Part shown: positions 16,549-25,059 of the stretch, one piece after another | How the letters are laid out: each line of letters starts with the position of its first letter | Numbering within the stretch: position 1 is the first letter of the stretch | Origin: Pseudomonas sp. TH15 | GTDB taxonomy: Bacteria > Pseudomonadota > Gammaproteobacteria > Pseudomonadales > Pseudomonadaceae | Length of the DNA: 64,000 nt | Direction of reading: 5' to 3' | Assembly: GCF_016651105.1 (NCBI RefSeq) | Contig: NZ_JAEKEL010000002.1 | Location: 454,501 to 518,500, forward strand | Program-made: the position numbers and the translations under genes | The notes under the pieces: generated by a model | Seen by the model: only the letters and a program-made list of their open reading frames with translations | The model's database searches: none | What the model was told of the DNA's origin: nothing

Positions 16549-17973
16549 ATGCCTGCTCACTCCCCCGCCGCTGCTCAGTCAGACGGCATCGACCCTGTTC
16601 GTGCCGCACAGATTTCCGCCCGCATCGACCGCCTCCCCGCCGTCTCCACGATATGGAGGCTGGTGGCATTACTGTCGATTGGTGGTTTTTTCGAGCTGTA
16701 TGACCTGTTCCAGACCGCATACATCAGCCCCGGCCTGATCCGCGACGGGATCTTCACCACCGGCAGTCAGGGTGTGTTCGGTTTCTCCGATCAGGCAGCG
16801 TTTGCCTCGGCGACATTTCTTGGACTGTTCCTTGGCGCGAGCTTGCTGAGCCCTTTGGCTGACCGCTTCGGGCGGCGTGCGATCTTCACGTTTGCGCTGA
16901 TCTGGTACACCATCGCGACCGTGGCCATGGGCGTGCAGAGTTCGGCATTGGGCATCATCTGCATGCGCTTTCTGGTGGGCATTGGTCTGGGCATTGAGTT
17001 GGTGACCATCGACGCCTACCTCTCGGAATTAGTGCCCAAACGCATGCGCAGTTCGGCGTTTGCCTTCGCGTTTTTCGTGCAGTTTCTGTCGGTGCCGGCG
17101 GTGGCACTGATGTCCTGGTGGCTGGTGCCGCAGGCGCCGTTCGGGGTGTCCGGCTGGCGCTGGGTGGTGTTGGCCAGTGCGGTGTTTGCCTTGTTCATCT
17201 GGTGGTTGCGTTCGCGCTTGCCGGAGTCGCCGCGGTGGTTGGCCCAGCATGGCCGTTTTGATGAGGCCAGCCGGATTCTGGATGGCGTCGAAGCGCGTTG
17301 TGTGAAGGATCAGGGCAAGCCACTGGACGAGCCGGAACTCGCGGCGGTCGACGTTCAGGGCCCGGGCCGTTTTGCCGATATCTGGCAGCCACCCTATCGT
17401 CGTCGGGCGTTGATGCTGATTGTCTTCCACGTGTTCCAGGCCATCGGCTTCTTCGGTTTCGGCAACTGGTTGCCGGCGCTGCTTTCGGGCCAAGGCGTGA
17501 GCGTGACCCACAGCCTGATGTACGCCTTCATCATCACGCTGGCCTACCCGCTCGGGCCGCTGCTGTTCGTGAAGTTTGCCAACCGCTTCGAGAACAAATG
17601 GCAGATCGTCGGTTCGGCCTTGGGCGCCATGACCTTCGGCACGCTGTTCGCGCTGCAGACCAGCGCTGTCGGACTGATCGTCTGTGGGGTGATGATCACC
17701 TTCTGCAACGCCTGGCTGAGCTTCGCCTATCACTCCTACCAAAGCGAACTGTTCCCCACCAACATCCGCGCCCGGGCGGTGGGCTTCTGCTATTCGTTCA
17801 GCCGTTTGTCGACGGTGTTCAGCAGTTTGCTGATCGGGATCTTTCTCGAACACTTCGGCACGCCGGGGGTGCTGGCGTTTATTGTCAGCAGCATGTTGAT
17901 CGTGATGATCACCATCGGCTACTTCGGGCCGCGCACCCGGAACCTGGCACTGGAGAACATTGCCCATCGTTGA
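16549..17973 (+). CDS. MFS transporter, metabolite:H+ symporter type
   Basis: A 474-residue major facilitator protein with about twelve membrane helices. The loop 2-3 signature DRFGRRAIF is at about residues 105-113, and RFLVGIGLGIELVTIDAYLS matches the sugar/aromatic-acid symporter subgroup. An N-terminal cytoplasmic extension of about 40 residues precedes helix 1. The substrate is not predictable here; no catabolic genes flank it, only a PACE gene upstream and an orphan gene downstream. Confidence 0.88.
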   Translation: MPAHSPAAAQSDGIDPVRAAQISARIDRLPAVSTIWRLVALLSIGGFFELYDLFQTAYISPGLIRDGIFTTGSQGVFGFSDQAAFASATFLGLFLGASLLSPLADRFGRRAIFTFALIWYTIATVAMGVQSSALGIICMRFLVGIGLGIELVTIDAYLSELVPKRMRSSAFAFAFFVQFLSVPAVALMSWWLVPQAPFGVSGWRWVVLASAVFALFIWWLRSRLPESPRWLAQHGRFDEASRILDGVEARCVKDQGKPLDEPELAAVDVQGPGRFADIWQPPYRRRALMLIVFHVFQAIGFFGFGNWLPALLSGQGVSVTHSLMYAFIITLAYPLGPLLFVKFANRFENKWQIVGSALGAMTFGTLFALQTSAVGLIVCGVMITFCNAWLSFAYHSYQSELFPTNIRARAVGFCYSFSRLSTVFSSLLIGIFLEHFGTPGVLAFIVSSMLIVMITIGYFGPRTRNLALENIAHR

Positions 17974-18224
17974 AACCCGGTAATTGCTCCTGTACAGCAG
18001 TCAGTCATCACCTACAGGTCAATTCATCATCTTGGTCAGTGCCAAACAACTGGACGGGGGACACGGAGGCCTCCGTCCTGTGTCACGCCCTTCCCTCCGG
18101 CTCGCTACCCTACATCTGAAAATCCTGATACCTGTAAGAACTGACAGTAGTGCTGATTGAACATCGCTTGTTTAATGGGTCGAGTGATCACACTCGGGGT
18201 CACAGTCAGGATCAGGAGATAATC

Positions 18225-18608
18225 ATGGAAGCCAAATCATTCACCGGTCTTTGCAATTGCAAGTCCTCCTACAACGGAAACCCCGTCGGGAAGGACTTTG
18301 ATACAGAACAGGTTGAATTTAATCAACTTAGCTTTATAGCGACCATGGACAAACATTATGTCCAGATAGGATATGCCGCCGAAAACCTCAAGCCTGGTGA
18401 ATACGATCTGGATTTTACTCCAGCTGGGGCTACTACACTGCAGTATCACAATGGAAAAATATTACTCAGATTGACCGGAACAGGGAAAGTCACCATCGGG
18501 CCGAATCTGGATACCCAAAAAGGAACAATTGACGCCAGTTACCTTGATGATATTGGGCGGCCGATTACCTTCAAGGGTACGTTCAGTGCCAATTACGAAT
18601 TGAAGTAA
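18225..18608 (+). CDS. Unrecognised small protein, AT-richer than surroundings
   Basis: A 127-residue protein with no signal peptide or membrane helix. It is rich in predicted beta strands and polar residues (FTGLCNCKSSYNG, later KGTIDASYLDDIGRPITFKG). A strong AGGAG sits 7 bp before the ATG at 18225. Its base composition is visibly lower in GC than the neighbours, pointing to recent acquisition. A hairpin (CGAGTG-ATCA-CACTCG, 18181-18196) lies 29 bp before the start and a terminator follows, so it is a monocistronic unit. The function is unknown to me. Confidence 0.75.
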   Translation: MEAKSFTGLCNCKSSYNGNPVGKDFDTEQVEFNQLSFIATMDKHYVQIGYAAENLKPGEYDLDFTPAGATTLQYHNGKILLRLTGTGKVTIGPNLDTQKGTIDASYLDDIGRPITFKGTFSANYELK

Positions 18609-18627
18609 CAGGTGCAAGTAATAAAAC

Positions 18628-18649
18628 AAGGGCAGTCGCAACTGCCCTT
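18628..18649 (+). terminator. Probable intrinsic terminator of the orphan gene
   Basis: A perfect 9-bp stem AAGGGCAGT-CGCA-ACTGCCCTT lies 20 bp after the stop at 18608. The T-rich tail is weak (GGTTGTTAG). It may also serve the convergent chemoreceptor gene. Confidence 0.65.
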
Positions 18650-18684
18650 GGTTGTTAGAAAATGACCCTCACGATTTCAGAGCA

Positions 18685-20004
18685 TCAATTCAACTGCAAC
18701 GTCTCATTGAACTGACTGATCGCATCCACCACATGCCGCGACCCTTGCTGAATCTCCAGAATCACCTCCCCCGCCTCGTTCGCCAGTTCCACGCCTAGCC
18801 CGGTTCGGCTCAAACTCGATTGCATGCTCGACACCGCGCTCAGCGACAAATCATGGTTTTTGCGCACCACCTCGACAATCTCCAGCGTTGCCTGACTGGT
18901 TCGGGCCGCGAGGCTGCGGACTTCATCCGCCACCACCGCGAACCCGCGCCCATGCTCCCCGGCCCGGGCCGCTTCGATCGCGGCGTTGAGCGCCAGCAGG
19001 TTGGTCTGGTCGGCGATGCCGCGAATGGTCTGGACGATGGTGCCGATGATGTCGGACTGCTTGCTCACCGCATCGATGCTCAGGGCCGCTTCGTTGAGGT
19101 CGCGGGAAATGTCCTGAATGATCTGCACCGTTTGCTGAACCACCAGGGAACCTTTCTGCGCACAGGCGTCGTTTTGTACCGAGGTGCTGTGGGCCGATTC
19201 CGCGGCGGTTTGCAGGGTCGTGACCTGTTGAGTGATATCGCTGGCGAACTTGACCACTTTGTACAACCGGCCCTTGGTATCGAACAGTGGGTTGTAGGAC
19301 GCTTCCAGGAATACCGTATGACCGTACTTGTCTTTGCGCTCGAAACGGTGCGAGTGATATTCGCCGCGATTGAGTGACGCCCAGAACGCTTTGTACTGCG
19401 CGGACTCGGCTTCGGCACGGTGGCAGAACAGGCTGTGGTGTTGACCCACTACTTCGTGGAGCGAGTAATGCATGGTTTTGAGGAAGTTTTCATTGGCGGT
19501 AATAACGCGACCGTCCGGGGTGAATTCGATTACCGCCATGGACCGCCCGATGGCCGCCAGCATGCTCTCCTCTTCGTGCTCTTTATAGATTCGGCCAGAG
19601 ATGTCCGAGGCCACTTTCATCACACTTTTAATCTGGCGATCGGGTCCGAATACCGGCATGTAACTGGCTTCAAGCCAGATCTCTTTGCCCGCCTTGTTCA
19701 CTCGCAGGAAGGTGCCACTGACCGGTTCGCCACGAGCGAGGTCGCGCCACAACTTGGCGTAGGCTTCACTGCGATAGAACGCTTCTTCACAGAAAATGCG
19801 GTGGTGTTTACCGCGAACTTCTTCGACGCTGTAGCCCATGGCGGCGCAAAAGTTTTCGTTGGCGTCGAGCACGATGCCTTCGGGGCTGAACTCGATCATC
19901 GCCATCGAACGACTGACCGCCGCCAACTTGGCGTTGGTCTCGGTCAATGCACAGTTGAAGCGTTCGATCTCCAGCAAGTCAGCCTTGTGATGTAGGTTGA
20001 ACAT
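18685..20004 (-). CDS. bdlA: Soluble chemoreceptor-like protein with two PAS domains (BdlA-like)
   Basis: A 439-residue cytoplasmic protein with no membrane helix. PAS-1 covers about residues 25-135 and PAS-2 about 145-255; both contain GKH/GQH-type turns and F-C motifs (HHRIFCEEAFYRS; HHSLFCHRAE). A methyl-accepting signalling domain follows from about 290, with the tip AIEAARAGEHGRGFAVVADE. This architecture matches BdlA, the P. aeruginosa biofilm-dispersion sensor, and energy-taxis receptors. The name is an architecture-based call. HAMP and ligand-binding periplasmic parts are absent. Confidence 0.7.
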   Translation of the reverse strand: MFNLHHKADLLEIERFNCALTETNAKLAAVSRSMAMIEFSPEGIVLDANENFCAAMGYSVEEVRGKHHRIFCEEAFYRSEAYAKLWRDLARGEPVSGTFLRVNKAGKEIWLEASYMPVFGPDRQIKSVMKVASDISGRIYKEHEEESMLAAIGRSMAVIEFTPDGRVITANENFLKTMHYSLHEVVGQHHSLFCHRAEAESAQYKAFWASLNRGEYHSHRFERKDKYGHTVFLEASYNPLFDTKGRLYKVVKFASDITQQVTTLQTAAESAHSTSVQNDACAQKGSLVVQQTVQIIQDISRDLNEAALSIDAVSKQSDIIGTIVQTIRGIADQTNLLALNAAIEAARAGEHGRGFAVVADEVRSLAARTSQATLEIVEVVRKNHDLSLSAVSSMQSSLSRTGLGVELANEAGEVILEIQQGSRHVVDAISQFNETLQLN

Positions 20005-20561
20005 GGCTCTATCACCTTAAGCGCGTTTTTTTGATTGATGAAAGTTCTTGGTCTTTCAAGATCCACCACTACGTTCCACGGAACAGGCGCACGCATCCCT
20101 CCACAGGAAGGATTTGTCAGGTGATAAATGATGTTTAATCGGAGAGTCCCTGCTGCGACGCTCTTATCAAGGCATCCTTCTCTTGATAGCCCGGTCGGGC
20201 CAACCTAACGTTTTGCTAAGTAACTCCATTTACCGGATGGCTCCATGTTGTTCAGTGTCGGTGCCTTGAGTTGCGCACTCTGGCAGCATGAATTTGCGCA
20301 CTAACCGTGCACGGTCGACATAGTTAGTTACAGAGCAGCATAGCCAGCGCAAAGCCTTGCGCAAGGCCACTAGTCGGCCAGTAGCTGGCACTTTTTGCAC
20401 AAAAATCGATTCAGCGCGGGAGGTGTTGGCGGGTCTGACGCTATCGCTGGCAAGCCAGCTCCCACAGGGTTCTGCGCTATTTCAAATCAGCGCACTATCT
20501 GTGGGAGCGGGCTTGCTCGCGAAGGCTATCGCTCAAACACCACAAAAACATCAGAAAGAAC
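20005..20561. other. 557-bp intergenic region
   Basis: It contains the chemoreceptor promoter region and, at 20164-20189, a weak hairpin (TTATCAAG / CTTGATAG). At 20441-20526 there is a mixed REP pair. I see no reading frame with gene-like features and no RNA gene that I can name. Confidence 0.6.
20441..20526. repeat. Chimeric REP pair
   Basis: The left arm is of the ATCGCTGGCAAGCCAGCTCC class (as at 52993) and the right arm of the GTGGGAGCGGGCTTGCTCGC class. The two halves therefore come from different REP subfamilies. Confidence 0.8.
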
Positions 20562-21575
20562 CTACAAACTCCCACTCACCTTGGTCGCCACCTCCCCCGG
20601 CACCCAAGCCTTCCATACCTGCGGCTGATCACGCAAAAACGCTTCGGCCACCTGACGCGGTTGCTGACGTTTTTCGCTCATCTGCGCCAGGGTCTGGTTC
20701 AGCAGACCAATCGGCAAGTCGACCTTTTCAAAGAACGCCACCAGGTCCGGGTACTGCGTCTTGAACGGCGCGGACACGCCAATCGCCAAGCTGGCCGGCA
20801 TTGAACGGGTGCCCTTCGGATGCGGGTTGTTGGCATCGGCCAGGGTCTTCCAGGCTTCGGCATCGAACGGCGGCTCTTCAAGTTTCACCAGTTTGAAACG
20901 GCCCAACAACGGTGTCGGCGACCAGTAGTAGAACAGCACCGGTTTGCCACGGCGGATCGACGACGCCACCTCGGCATCCAGCGCCGCACCGGAGCCGGTA
21001 CGGAAGTTGACGTAGTCGGCAGTCAGGTCATAGGCCTTGAGTTTCTGGCTGTTGACGATCTCCGAAGTCCAGCCAGTAGGGCTATTGAGAAAGCGCCCGC
21101 GGCTCGGGTCTTCAGGGTCGCGGAACACGTCCTTGTAGCGGGCCAGGTCAGCAACGGACTTCAGCTCCGGGGCCAACGGTTTGATGCCGCGTTCCGGGTC
21201 ACCCTTGATCACGTATTCCGGCACCCACCAACCTTCGGTGGCGCCTTTGACCGTGTCGCCGAGGCCGAACACTTTGCCTTCGGCCGAGGCCTTGACCCAC
21301 GCCGGACTGCGCCCGGCCCATTCTTCGCCGATCACCTGGATATCGTTCTTGGACAGCGCCGCTTCGAGGCTGACGGTGCTGCCGGGCAAGGTGTCGGTCG
21401 GGTAGCCGTAACCTTTCTCGACGATCAGTCGCAGGACTTCGGTGATGAAACTGCCGCTTTCCCAGGCAATGTCGCCAAAGTGGATCGGCGTGGGTTTTTC
21501 GGCGGCAGGAACGTGGGTAGCCACGAGGCTCAGGGCCAGCAGCGAACTGCCGAGCAGGGTTTTGATCGATCTCAT
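20562..21575 (-). CDS. ABC transporter substrate-binding protein, glycine betaine/choline type (OpuAC/ProX-like)
   Basis: A 337-residue periplasmic binding protein. The signal peptide runs to about residue 24 (LLALSLVATHVPAAE). The OpuAC-type domain shows FGDIAWESGSFITEVLRLIV and EEWAGRSPAWVKA near the N-terminus, then FYYWSPTPLLGRFKLVKLEE at about 215-234. No permease or ATPase gene is adjacent, so it is an orphan binding protein. Its ATG overlaps the stop of an ECF sigma gene by 4 bp (ATGA), an unusual partnership. Confidence 0.87.
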   Translation of the reverse strand: MRSIKTLLGSSLLALSLVATHVPAAEKPTPIHFGDIAWESGSFITEVLRLIVEKGYGYPTDTLPGSTVSLEAALSKNDIQVIGEEWAGRSPAWVKASAEGKVFGLGDTVKGATEGWWVPEYVIKGDPERGIKPLAPELKSVADLARYKDVFRDPEDPSRGRFLNSPTGWTSEIVNSQKLKAYDLTADYVNFRTGSGAALDAEVASSIRRGKPVLFYYWSPTPLLGRFKLVKLEEPPFDAEAWKTLADANNPHPKGTRSMPASLAIGVSAPFKTQYPDLVAFFEKVDLPIGLLNQTLAQMSEKRQQPRQVAEAFLRDQPQVWKAWVPGEVATKVSGSL

Positions 21576-22111
21576 GCGGACCTCTGGGTCAAAGGTGTTC
21601 GATTGATGGATTCATTGGCGCTGTGCTGGACGCACAAAGCCTGGGAGCGGGTCATGTAGACGCTGACCGAACGCTGGGAAATGCCCAGTTCGGCGGCGAT
21701 TTGCGGGTAGGTCAGGCCATCGATTCGCGACAACAGGAACGTTGCCCGGACCTTGCCCGGCAAGCGTTCAAGCGTGCGGTCGAGACGGTTGAGGGTTTGC
21801 GTCAGTTGCGCGAGCACTTCGGGCGAGGTGGCGAAATCGATCTCGACTTGCTGCGCATGACGACGCTCCAGATCGGCCCGGCGCCAACGCTGATAGAGCA
21901 GACGCTGGGCGACGGTGGTCAGCAGCGCGCGGGGCTCACGGATGGCGCTCAATGCCGGAGCTTCGAGCAGCTGCGCGAAGGTTTCGGCAGCGATGTCTTC
22001 GACGCTGGCTACATCGTGCAGATGACGGCGCAGGTACAGGCAGAGCCACGGGTAGTGGGCGCGGAACAGGCTGCCAACAACCTGACGATGGGAAAGGTCG
22101 GCGCCGGACAT
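21572..22111 (-). CDS. ECF RNA polymerase sigma factor (FecI-like group)
   Basis: A 179-residue ECF sigma factor. Region 2 is at about residues 15-80 (LFRAHYPWLCLYLRRHLHDV, then ASVEDIAAETFAQLLE) and region 4 at about 120-170 (LPGKVRATFLLSRIDGLTYP, then QIAAELGISQRSVSVYM). It resembles iron-starvation sigma factors, yet no FecR anti-sigma or TonB receptor is nearby. Instead it is translationally coupled to an orphan amine-type binding protein. How it is controlled is unclear. Confidence 0.88.
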   Translation of the reverse strand: MSGADLSHRQVVGSLFRAHYPWLCLYLRRHLHDVASVEDIAAETFAQLLEAPALSAIREPRALLTTVAQRLLYQRWRRADLERRHAQQVEIDFATSPEVLAQLTQTLNRLDRTLERLPGKVRATFLLSRIDGLTYPQIAAELGISQRSVSVYMTRSQALCVQHSANESINRTPLTQRSA

Positions 22112-22258
22112 AGGGGCTCCTGGGGTTAGGGGTCGCTGAATGTCCGGTGATCCGGTGGAGCGATTCTAGCCAAGAGCCTTATTCTTTAATAAGACTTAAA
22201 AGGCATTTTTATATTACTTATAGGAATATTCGATCAAAAGATCACTGGCGGCGATGTT

Positions 22259-23050
22259 TCAGCGCAAGCGGCCATACCCCAATTTTTCAGCCTCGTGCTC
22301 ATAGTCGAGGACAACCTGATAATCGCCTTCGCCTGCCGGCAGCACTTCGGGCAAACCCAGTGTTCGCACCACATCAGGAAGTTCGCGCAGGGCCTGGTTC
22401 ATCACTTGCCGCAGGAGTTCGACGCGTTCGTCGGTAGCGCTGGCAACCGTGATGAAAGGCAACGTCGGACTGCAAGCACTGCGCGCGAGTACCCGCAAGC
22501 CGCTGACCTCTTCAGGCGCGTGTTGCGCAAGATAGGCATAGGTGACGCTGTCGATAGCCGCCAGATCGGCACGCTGGTCGCGCAGCCAGCGCAGACTCTC
22601 GCGGTGACCGCCACTGGTGCCGACGGCAGTGAAGAATTGACCGTCCTGTTGCAACGGCGCCAGGCGCTGGCGCAACAGGTTCATGCCACTGTTGGAGTCT
22701 TCGCTGTTGATCACCCCACGGCTGTGGCGAAATTCGCCAAGGGTTTTGCGTGAGTCATCGGCTCGGCTGAGAATCAGGCTGCAATGCTTGCCGGCACTGG
22801 CGTCGGGCAGTTCGTAACGCGGGCGACCGATGACGCGCACCCGCCCCTTTAAAACCGTCATCAACGGATAGCCGCAGGTTTGCGTGACAAGCAGAGCGGG
22901 CGACAGCCAGAGTTGAGGCAGCGACAAGCCTTGAGCATTCAACCGCGTATGCCCGAGGTGTTCGAGAATGCGCGCGAGCCAACGCTCATTGGCCACGCGG
23001 ATGGGCTCGGGGGCGGCATACATCAGCAGTTCGGCGTGGTGCTGGGTCAT
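22259..23050 (-). CDS. PhnD-like phosphate/phosphonate-type binding-fold protein without signal peptide
   Basis: A 263-residue type 2 periplasmic-binding-fold protein of the PhnD group. Motifs include TQTCGYPLMTVLKGRVRVIG, then SEDSNSGMNLLRQRL, and AAIDSVTYAYLAQHAPE. The ATG at 23050 was chosen because AGGAA lies at good spacing; two earlier in-frame ATG/TTG codons exist. None of the possible starts gives a hydrophobic signal peptide, so the product is probably cytoplasmic. No transporter genes are adjacent. The ligand is unknown. Confidence 0.75.
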   Translation of the reverse strand: MTQHHAELLMYAAPEPIRVANERWLARILEHLGHTRLNAQGLSLPQLWLSPALLVTQTCGYPLMTVLKGRVRVIGRPRYELPDASAGKHCSLILSRADDSRKTLGEFRHSRGVINSEDSNSGMNLLRQRLAPLQQDGQFFTAVGTSGGHRESLRWLRDQRADLAAIDSVTYAYLAQHAPEEVSGLRVLARSACSPTLPFITVASATDERVELLRQVMNQALRELPDVVRTLGLPEVLPAGEGDYQVVLDYEHEAEKLGYGRLR

Positions 23051-23104
23051 ACACATGTTTCCTGACAACAAATTTCCAACTGTAGGGGCGGCGGTGTTCT
23101 TGGG

Positions 23105-24046
23105 TCAGTGGTAAGGGTGTTGGGGGCTGTCGATCGCCTTCACGCCATTTTGGCGCCACAACTGCCCATAACCCTGCACCAAAAACCCGCCACTGCGCGC
23201 CAGCCATTGCTCACGACGTGCGTGATAAGCCGTGGGCAAGTCATACCAGGGCAGGCTCGGCAAGTCGTGATGCACCAGGTGCAGGTTGTTGTTCAGGAAC
23301 AGCCAGCTCCACGGCCACGCCGCTTCATTGAGCACGGTACGTTGCTCGGGTTGGGCGTTCGGGCGGTGTTCATAGTAGGAGCGAATCATTGCAATCGACA
23401 GCGCCGGCACGCTGATCAGCAACAGGTAATGCCACACCGGCAGCACGCTGAAGTGCGCGATGAACGCCAGCATCAACACCGTAAGCGTGCTGTGGGTCAA
23501 CCACATCAGCCAGGCTTGGCGCTCGCCCGTGCGCAGGCGTCGCAGTTCTTTGCGGGCCAGGGCCTGCAACGCCATGGGCGCGCCAACCATGACGCGCCCG
23601 AGCACGGTTTTGTTCAGCCGGTGCAGGGCCTGTTTGAACACCGAGTTGCGTTGCCAGTGCGCGGCGCTGAGGTAACGGCTTTCCGGGTCGCGACCGGGGA
23701 CGGTCAGGTCTTCGTCGTGGTGATGCAGCAAATGGCTGTCGCGATAGAGGGTGTACGGAAACCACACTGCAAACGGTGCGTAACCGAGGAGTTTGTTCAG
23801 GGCCAGCCTGCGCGTGGGGTGCCCGTGGAGCAATTCGTGTTGCACCGACAACCAGAGCACCACCAACGGAATCAGCAACAGCGTGCTCCACCAAAGGCCC
23901 AGCCGGTCACTGGCCAAGACAATGCTGAACCAGGCCGCGTACACGCCAATCAGCAACAACCAGGTGGGCCATTCGGTGCGAGCGGTCAGGCGTTGGCGCA
24001 GGGTTTCGATTTCTTCTCGATGGGCGGCGTCGAAGTAATGGGACAT
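23105..24046 (-). CDS. Membrane fatty acid desaturase family protein
   Basis: A 313-residue integral membrane di-iron enzyme. The three histidine boxes are present: HELLH (70-74), HLLHH (105-109) and HLVHH in the C-terminal third (NNNLHLVHHDLPSLPWYDLP). Four hydrophobic segments flank them (about 28-45, 50-68, 190-210, 212-228). It probably introduces a double bond or hydroxyl into acyl lipids or a related chain. It sits 54 bp upstream of the PhnD-like gene on the same strand, and the functional link is unclear. Confidence 0.88.
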   Translation of the reverse strand: MSHYFDAAHREEIETLRQRLTARTEWPTWLLLIGVYAAWFSIVLASDRLGLWWSTLLLIPLVVLWLSVQHELLHGHPTRRLALNKLLGYAPFAVWFPYTLYRDSHLLHHHDEDLTVPGRDPESRYLSAAHWQRNSVFKQALHRLNKTVLGRVMVGAPMALQALARKELRRLRTGERQAWLMWLTHSTLTVLMLAFIAHFSVLPVWHYLLLISVPALSIAMIRSYYEHRPNAQPEQRTVLNEAAWPWSWLFLNNNLHLVHHDLPSLPWYDLPTAYHARREQWLARSGGFLVQGYGQLWRQNGVKAIDSPQHPYH

Positions 24047-24145
24047 GGCTTTGCTCAGAACGGGACTTGTCCCTCTCTGTGCAATAGCGTGGGGAAATCT
24101 TGCAGATTATTTGGTTAGGTCGTCAGAGTGTGTTGGTTAAGCATT

Positions 24146-24264
24146 TGTGGCGAGGGGGCTTGCCCCCGTTCGGCTGCGCAGCAGTCGCAAAGGCGATGAC
24201 CATTCTTCAGGTCAACCGCAGGGGAGCGCTTCGCGCTCCAACGGGGGCAAGCCCCCTCACCACA
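24146..24264. repeat. REP-type inverted repeat, 'TGTGGCGAGGGGGCTTGCCC' class
   Basis: Outer arms TGTGGCGAGGGGGCTTGCCC and its near-complement enclose GCTGCGCAGCAG and a spacer. It is a second member of the class at 1303-1408. Confidence 0.85.
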
Positions 24265-24296
24265 AAAAGCCCCTTAGCCACAGGGTGATTCAGGTC

Positions 24297-24407
24297 TCAG
24301 TGCCCGAACACGTCCACCTTCTTGGCCTTCTTGTCCGCGCGCTTTTCATCGGCGGTTTTTGCCGGTTTTTTCTTCGCAGCTTTCTTTGAATCCATGCCTT
24401 TGGCCAT
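24297..24407 (-). CDS. Very small lysine-rich protein, 36 residues
   Basis: The product MAKGMDSKKAAKKKPAKTAD continues to VDVFGH at the end and is about one third lysine. GGAG lies 8 bp before the ATG at 24407. An open frame extends further upstream, but without another ribosome-binding site. Such peptides occur in pseudomonads as unnamed conserved proteins, and nucleic-acid binding is a plausible guess only. Confidence 0.6.
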   Translation of the reverse strand: MAKGMDSKKAAKKKPAKTADEKRADKKAKKVDVFGH

Positions 24408-24510
24408 GATACGTACTCCACTCATACGGGATGTGAAGTCAGGTATACACCTATCGCGCCGCTCGCGTTCTTTTATAATCGCCCGCTCAGCCAACCGACA
24501 GCCAAAGCCC

Positions 24511-24930
24511 ATGCCAGACACCCAATACACCTTGCTCGACGAGCCGTTATGGCCGTTGATGAACAAGTTTTACCGCGCCCACCAATCGCCAATGAAAGCG
24601 GTGCGCGATGCTCAACTCTGGGTGGCCAGGCGCGGGGAAATCGTCGCCGCGCTGTGCTTGCGCCCCGTGTCGGGCGGGCATTGGTTGACGGGGTTGTTTG
24701 TCGATCCGGCCTGTCGCGAGCAAGGCGTGGCGGCGGCGCTGATCGCCGCAGCCGTCAAGGACCTCGACAGCCCGGCGTGGCTGTTCTGCCACCCGGATTT
24801 GCGCGGATTTTACGAGCGTCGCGGCTTTTATTTCGACCCGCAAATGCCCTACGCCATGGTCGAGCGCTTGAGCCGTTACGCGCGTAGCAAACCCATGATC
24901 GCCATGGAGCTGATTCCTGCTCAATCCTGA
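24511..24930 (+). CDS. GNAT-family acetyltransferase
   Basis: A 139-residue compact GNAT protein. The acetyl-CoA loop is CREQGVAAALIAAA at about residues 71-84, following the beta-4 strand LTGLFVDPA. The C-terminal FYERRGFYF motif completes the fold. The start MPDTQYTLLDEPLWPLMNKF matches the GNAT subgroup common next to housekeeping genes in pseudomonads. It is divergent from the lysine-rich small gene; the substrate is unknown. Confidence 0.82.
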   Translation: MPDTQYTLLDEPLWPLMNKFYRAHQSPMKAVRDAQLWVARRGEIVAALCLRPVSGGHWLTGLFVDPACREQGVAAALIAAAVKDLDSPAWLFCHPDLRGFYERRGFYFDPQMPYAMVERLSRYARSKPMIAMELIPAQS

Positions 24931-24950
24931 TGTGCAATGCAAAACCAAAA

Positions 24951-25036
24951 TGGCAGCGAGCCTGCTCGCGAAAGCGCTGGGTCAGTCACAGAACCTGTCA
25001 CTGAAATTACGCATTCGCGAGCAGGCTCGCTCCCAC
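24951..25036. repeat. REP-type inverted repeat pair (GAGCCTGCTCGC variant)
   Basis: TGGCAGCGAGCCTGCTCGCG pairs with CGCGAGCAGGCTCGCTCCCA. It lies between the convergent GNAT gene and def. Confidence 0.85.
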
Positions 25037-25059
25037 AGGGGTATGTGCCGGGTCTTGGA

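Noticed and set aside
20005..20430. Possible riboswitch or small RNA in the long gap before the chemoreceptor
   Set aside because: I found only a weak hairpin and no conserved riboswitch core that I could match.
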